DNA from: Rickettsiales bacterium
GTDB lineage: Bacteria; Pseudomonadota; Alphaproteobacteria; Rickettsiales; UBA3002
Direction: 5' to 3'
NCBI GenBank assembly: GCA_002725445.1
Contig: PBPD01000103.1
Coordinates: 1-8,185, forward strand
Length of the DNA stretch: 8,185 nt
Below the pieces are notes generated by a model. The model ran no database searches. It saw nothing but the letters and a program-made list of their open reading frames with translations, and was not told where the DNA came from. The position numbers and the translations under genes are program-made. Of the stretch, positions 4,519 to 8,185 are shown piece after piece (the first letter of the stretch is position 1; each line of letters starts with the position of its first letter).

Positions 4519-7266
4519 TTAATTTACTGCGCCGAGCAACGCGTCGAACAGTTCGTCTGTTACGGTAATAACGCGGGCCGATGCCGTATAAGCATTCTGA
4601 TAAATAATAGTATTGGCGAGTTCTTCATCCAGATTCACGCCACTGATTGCGTCGTTACGATTCAGGAAACCTTCCTGCAGAATCTGGCTGGACTCCAGCG
4701 TGTTGGTGGCTGCGGCTGCATTACTTGCGCTATAGGCCAGCAATTCACCCACATAGCCGTTGAAGGTCTGACTGGAATCTGCCAATCCACCCGCCGCATC
4801 GAAATCGACATTACTCACACCCAGTCCGGCCAAACGCTGAATCACAGACGTGTCGCCTGAGGTCAATTCATACGTATATCTACGCGGCGCATCCGGATCC
4901 GCTGGCTGGTTCGACATGATAAGATTACCCGTCGACACCAGATTAACGTTATTACGCAAACGCTCTTCCACTGCCATGTTAATCGCACTGTCGGCCACGG
5001 TGTCACCGGTGTTGGTAGGGGCGTTACTCTCGAAATAGTTGTTCAACTCAAAATAATGCGAGAAGCTACGATTTGTTCCCTCTTCGCGCGGCTCCACATT
5101 CACTTTACCTTTGTGCTGACTATCCATGCTATCGATAGCAATCGAATGTTCTGGGTCAGTCGTCACCAGTTTCAGATAGCCTTCAATCGGTAGGTAGTCA
5201 CCGTTAGCATTTTTTGGCAGTTCCTGACCGTTCTCGTCCACCATGATGGCACTTACTGTATCCTGCGAAGTGCCCGGGAACACACGCTCCGCATTACCCG
5301 AAACCGCGCTGTTGTTGATGCGCTGGTTCAGCATGCTGCCTTGATTGTTATTCACGCGATAGGTGATGGTAGCGGTTTCGATATTACCGTCATTATCATA
5401 CACCCCTACCTCAACCTCGATGTCATAATAAGTCGAGCTTGAGTTAGCGCTTAAATCAAGTGTCACCTGCCCTGCATCACGTGTACGGCGTTTTGCGCCT
5501 GCTTCGATTTCATCATAGGGAGGGTCTACCTCGCCATTCACCACGTTTTGCGTACCCCCCGCACCAGCATTCGTGGCAATATCAATCGTAATGCCCTGCG
5601 GGGACACATCCTTGATCTGGTGGTAGGTGCCGAAAATATCGGTCGATGGTACGTTCTGCGGCACAAAGTTCGCAGGCAGACCACCCGGATCAGGAATAAA
5701 GATATAGTCACCTTCGGCCATGCCATGCGCCGCCGTCGTGTTGATGGTGATCCGATTGGAACCAGCCGTAAAGTTGATACTATTCGCCGGATCCATGGCG
5801 AAATTCGGCAAAGTGTCGCTCACACTGGTAATGTTTGCAGCCGTATCATCCAACACCTGCACATCGGTCACAAAGAAGTCAGCCGGCAAGTTGGAAATAT
5901 TATCCAGATCAAAGTCAAAGCTGAAAGTAGGAGGCGCACCGTTTGGAATACGATCGCTGGTGGACACCAGCTGCACGTTATTCAAATTATTCACCACCGC
6001 TTTAATCGGAGGCGGGTTAAAATGGTTGTTGATTTCATCAATAATCAACTGCGTGGTAGGCGTGCCAGCACCGCCACCCGAATCAAGAAAACTCAAATCC
6101 AGATTGAGGGGACGTATGCCTGTATGCAGCTCGTCCGCATAAGGGGATGGCACGGGTGTGCCGTCTTCCTGCAACAGCGCAAAGCGCACTTCACCTTCCC
6201 AGTCATAGGCACTACCAACATTCACTGCGCGTGTACCCGTCAACTCGTTCGCTCCCGGATATCCCGCACCTTCGTTATGAATCGCATTCACCTCGTCACG
6301 CAGTTTCGCGGCCAGCTCATCCAGCTGGGACAAAATCTCGGGAATGTTAGCATCGCGCAAATCTTTCAACGCCCGTAGCGAACCGCTATCCAACGTTGTC
6401 ATCACCTCAGAAGGCGTATCGGCCGACGTCATAATCACACGCGACTCACCCACAGGCTCACCCTCGCGATTATAGCCACGCACTTCCATAGCCGTCAGCG
6501 GGCCATCATTAATCAGATTTTCAACGGCACCTGCACCGCGATAACTCAACTGATAGAGATTATCATCCAGCAGCGCGACACCGTTATTCAACGACACACG
6601 CACCTCACCCGAATTGGTGAAATTCGTATTGATATCCATATAGCCGGACAACTCATTCAGCAAAATATCGCGCTCGTCATGCAACCCCGACACCGGATTG
6701 CCAATGGCAAATGCGCGGTTGATCGCGATATTTATATCATCCAGTTTTTGCAGATTCACATTGATGTTATCAACGGCAATCGTCAGGTCTTTATCGGCCT
6801 GAAAACGCAAGCCTTCCAACTCTTCTGCCAGCGTCGATATTTCGCGTGCCAGCGTCACCCCTGCATTCACCGCCGTATTACGAAACGCGACACTTTCCGG
6901 ATTATCGGCCAGCGATTGCAAGGCATTGAAATAATCTTCTACAAACTCGTCGACTGAGTTCGATTGTCCCGGCTCGCCCAGGAAAATCTGGATACGCTCA
7001 TAATAATCATCAATGGTTTCATTGTATCCCACTTCCGATTCACCGCGGCGTATGGTGGCCTGCAGGTATTTATCGACTTTGCGCGAAATATCATCCACGC
7101 GCACACCTGAGCCCACACCGTCCAGATAGACCGCACTCTGGTCTGCCTGTTTACGGGTATAGCCCTGCGTGTTCGCATTCGCGATATTCTGCGATATCGT
7201 CGAAAGCTGGGTCTGGTTCACATTCAGACCCGATAAGGCGTTGTTAAGAGCGAGCGTCAGCGTCAT
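4519..7266 (-). CDS. flgK: FlgK, hook-filament junction protein (HAP1), enlarged
   Basis: FlgK is the first junction protein on the hook tip, exported through the flagellar type III apparatus. The N-terminal rod/hook signature is clear: ALSGLNVNQTQLSTISQN followed by IANANTQGYTR (28-38), with GVGSGVRVDDI at 50-60. The C-terminal D0/D1 signature is also canonical: SGVNLDEELANTIIYQNAY (875-893), then ASARVITVTDELFDALL. The length is 915 aa against 547 in Salmonella. The excess is a central insertion, roughly residues 390-730, rich in Asn, Asp, Thr and beta-strand-like stretches. It includes an HGMAEGD module (about 490-566) and a repeated NN-[HY]-F...NNV-x-LVST block (412-436 and 741-779). I see no cysteine. 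The ATG at 7266 has an AAGGAT SD at suitable spacing, 28 nt after the FlgN-like gene. The insertion should form outer domains exposed on the junction; its function is unknown. Confidence 0.95.
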   Translation of the reverse strand: MTLTLALNNALSGLNVNQTQLSTISQNIANANTQGYTRKQADQSAVYLDGVGSGVRVDDISRKVDKYLQATIRRGESEVGYNETIDDYYERIQIFLGEPGQSNSVDEFVEDYFNALQSLADNPESVAFRNTAVNAGVTLAREISTLAEELEGLRFQADKDLTIAVDNINVNLQKLDDINIAINRAFAIGNPVSGLHDERDILLNELSGYMDINTNFTNSGEVRVSLNNGVALLDDNLYQLSYRGAGAVENLINDGPLTAMEVRGYNREGEPVGESRVIMTSADTPSEVMTTLDSGSLRALKDLRDANIPEILSQLDELAAKLRDEVNAIHNEGAGYPGANELTGTRAVNVGSAYDWEGEVRFALLQEDGTPVPSPYADELHTGIRPLNLDLSFLDSGGGAGTPTTQLIIDEINNHFNPPPIKAVVNNLNNVQLVSTSDRIPNGAPPTFSFDFDLDNISNLPADFFVTDVQVLDDTAANITSVSDTLPNFAMDPANSINFTAGSNRITINTTAAHGMAEGDYIFIPDPGGLPANFVPQNVPSTDIFGTYHQIKDVSPQGITIDIATNAGAGGTQNVVNGEVDPPYDEIEAGAKRRTRDAGQVTLDLSANSSSTYYDIEVEVGVYDNDGNIETATITYRVNNNQGSMLNQRINNSAVSGNAERVFPGTSQDTVSAIMVDENGQELPKNANGDYLPIEGYLKLVTTDPEHSIAIDSMDSQHKGKVNVEPREEGTNRSFSHYFELNNYFESNAPTNTGDTVADSAINMAVEERLRNNVNLVSTGNLIMSNQPADPDAPRRYTYELTSGDTSVIQRLAGLGVSNVDFDAAGGLADSSQTFNGYVGELLAYSASNAAAATNTLESSQILQEGFLNRNDAISGVNLDEELANTIIYQNAYTASARVITVTDELFDALLGAVN
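5569..5799 (-). other. HGMAEGD module inside the FlgK insertion
   Basis: Residues about 490-566 of FlgK contain ITINTTAAHGMAEGDYIFI, then IFGTYHQIKDVSPQGITIDI. The layout (strand, HG followed by GD and a hydrophobic strand, then a G-x-[YH] turn and V/I-rich strands) resembles the small beta domain often labelled E1 FCCH-like in phage tail-fibre and surface proteins. The resemblance is by eye only. Confidence 0.4.
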
Positions 7267-7294
7267 TTGCGCTTATCCTTCTTATAGCTTGCAG

Positions 7295-7897
7295 TTACAC
7301 TTTTTCGTTTAGAGTGACCGACAGTTCCGCGGCTGTGGCGTGGTCGGTGTCGCCTTCTCTGGTATAGACACCGCTGGAATTAGAATCCGCCACCACTTGT
7401 TTGATGGTTTCCACCACACGTTGGTTCACATCGCGCGCCATGCGCAAGCGACGGTGGTTTTCTTCTTTCACCATGTTGAACACTTTGATCACTTGTTCCA
7501 GATCATCGCGTTCTTCATCGGTCATTTCCTCAATAACCGCAGGCTCGCGTGCAATCTGTTTTTGCACCGACTCCAGCGCATTCACCAACAGCTGCTTCTC
7601 TTTCTGCAAATCGGCAATTTTGCTAACCTTCATCTCCTGCAGATGATCCACCTCAGCAGCCAGCACCTGCGCCAGACGTGCAGTCAGCGTGATCAGCTCC
7701 GCAGCGGTGAGTTGATACTCACTCGGCTGACGCGTCACGGGTTTGTCCAGCAATGCTTCCACGTCGCTATCATCATCGATATACAAATCCGTCGCGCCAT
7801 GATCGTCATACTCATCATAATCGGCTTCGTCATTGTCATGTGCTTGCAGCATTTCTTCTTCCTGCAACACTTCGTCTTCCATCATGTCCTGTGCCAT
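7295..7897 (-). CDS. flgN: FlgN-like flagellar export chaperone
   Basis: FlgN proteins bind the C-terminal helices of FlgK and FlgL in the cytoplasm and hand them to the flagellar export gate. Assignment rests on position directly before flgK and on helical character. Residues 62-160 form long amphipathic helices with the spacing expected of FlgN (ELITLTARLAQVLAAEVDHL at 67-86, then LQKEKQLLVNALESV). Sequence identity to well-studied FlgN is low by eye, so the symbol is a functional guess. The 200 aa length exceeds the roughly 140 aa of Salmonella FlgN because of an N-terminal tail: 22 of the first 52 residues are Asp or Glu with a single Lys. Near the C-terminus SGVYTREGD (175-183) resembles a motif in alphaproteobacterial FlgN-like proteins as far as I recall. 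The SD AGGAGGT (7906-7912) lies 8 nt before the ATG, inside the end of the flgJ-type gene, suggesting translational coupling. Confidence 0.68.
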   Translation of the reverse strand: MAQDMMEDEVLQEEEMLQAHDNDEADYDEYDDHGATDLYIDDDSDVEALLDKPVTRQPSEYQLTAAELITLTARLAQVLAAEVDHLQEMKVSKIADLQKEKQLLVNALESVQKQIAREPAVIEEMTDEERDDLEQVIKVFNMVKEENHRRLRMARDVNQRVVETIKQVVADSNSSGVYTREGDTDHATAAELSVTLNEKV

Positions 7898-7898
7898 T

Positions 7899-8185
7899 TT
7901 AATAGACCTCCTGCATTTTCAGAATTTCGCGTTTTACGTGGTCCGCCACACCGATTCCGCCGGTGCGCGAGATGATTTTGGCGTATTCATCCAGCATCAT
8001 CGATTTATAGACATCCTCTGCATAGCCACCGCCTGTCAGCTCGTTTTGCTCAACATTGGCAAACATATGCTGCAGCATTTGCCCCAGAAAGACGGACTCA
8101 AATTCCTGCGCCACCTCATCAATTTTAGCGTCAGGTACTCCCTTGGCTTTTGCCGCTTCCTTTGCACGCTGGATAGCTGCTTGCC
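7899..8185 (-). CDS. flgJ: FlgJ-type rod-binding protein, 5' end beyond the window
   Basis: This is the C-terminal part (94 visible residues) of a rod-binding protein that caps and helps assemble the flagellar rod in the periplasm. The family pattern of the FlgJ N-terminal domain is plain: EVAQEFESVFLGQMLQHMF, then GGGYAEDVYKSMMLDEYA, then RTGGIGVADHVKREILKMQ. The frame stays open from a GTG at 8114 up to the window edge and encodes QAAIQRAKEAAKAKGVPD and more. That GTG has no SD and sits inside the conserved region, so the true start lies beyond 8185. The protein ends right after the rod-binding domain, without the C-terminal peptidoglycan hydrolase domain of enterobacterial FlgJ; single-domain forms are usual in Alphaproteobacteria. 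The stop codon is 1 nt before the next start codon. Confidence 0.88.
   Translation of the reverse strand, partial: QAAIQRAKEAAKAKGVPDAKIDEVAQEFESVFLGQMLQHMFANVEQNELTGGGYAEDVYKSMMLDEYAKIISRTGGIGVADHVKREILKMQEVY

Noticed and set aside
5548..6378. 276-codon open frame on the plus strand opposite flgK
   Set aside because: No recognisable motif, Arg/His/Ile-rich shadow composition, and it is wholly inside flgK.
8112..8114. GTG at 8114 as the start of the rod-binding protein
   Set aside because: No SD is present, it falls inside the conserved domain, and the frame is open to the window edge.

Overview
This window is one strand of a flagellar gene cluster. All seven genes lie on the minus strand, so they read from high to low coordinates. 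The order of transcription is: 3' part of a flgJ-type rod-binding gene (7899-8185, cut by the window edge), a FlgN-like export chaperone (7295-7897), the hook-filament junction proteins flgK (4519-7266) and flgL (3598-4506), fliW (2945-3463), a TPR-methyltransferase fusion (1235-2902) and fliB, the flagellin lysine methylase (35-1216). Neighbouring genes are 1 to 42 nt apart and Shine-Dalgarno (SD) sequences lie in or beside the preceding stop codons. The exception is a 134 nt gap before fliW. This looks like one operon, or two joined ones with a second control point at fliW.

The organism is a flagellated Gram-negative bacterium: rod and HAP genes of the proteobacterial kind are present. A short FlgJ without the muramidase domain and a diverged FlgN-like protein fit Alphaproteobacteria or a deep-branching relative. 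FliW is less usual there, so the lineage call is tentative. Base composition looks balanced and even across the window. I saw no mobile element, tRNA, rRNA or CRISPR.

The right half (3598-8185) builds the structure. FlgJ acts at the rod, the FlgN-like protein probably escorts FlgK and FlgL to the export gate, and FlgK and FlgL join hook to filament. FlgK is very large (915 aa) because of a central insertion that contains a module resembling phage tail-fibre domains and a repeated sequence block. The left half (35-3463) looks like a flagellin-handling module: FliW binds flagellin and antagonises CsrA in other bacteria, FliB methylates flagellin lysines, and the TPR-methyltransferase between them is of unknown substrate.

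The most interesting non-coding signal is the fliW leader. Its near-perfect SD can pair with an exact 8-nt complement 41 nt upstream, with further pairing over the start codon. The loop and SD carry GGA motifs like CsrA sites, and a possible 26-codon leader ORF runs across the 5' arm. This suggests, but does not prove, translational control of fliW by RNA structure and perhaps CsrA.
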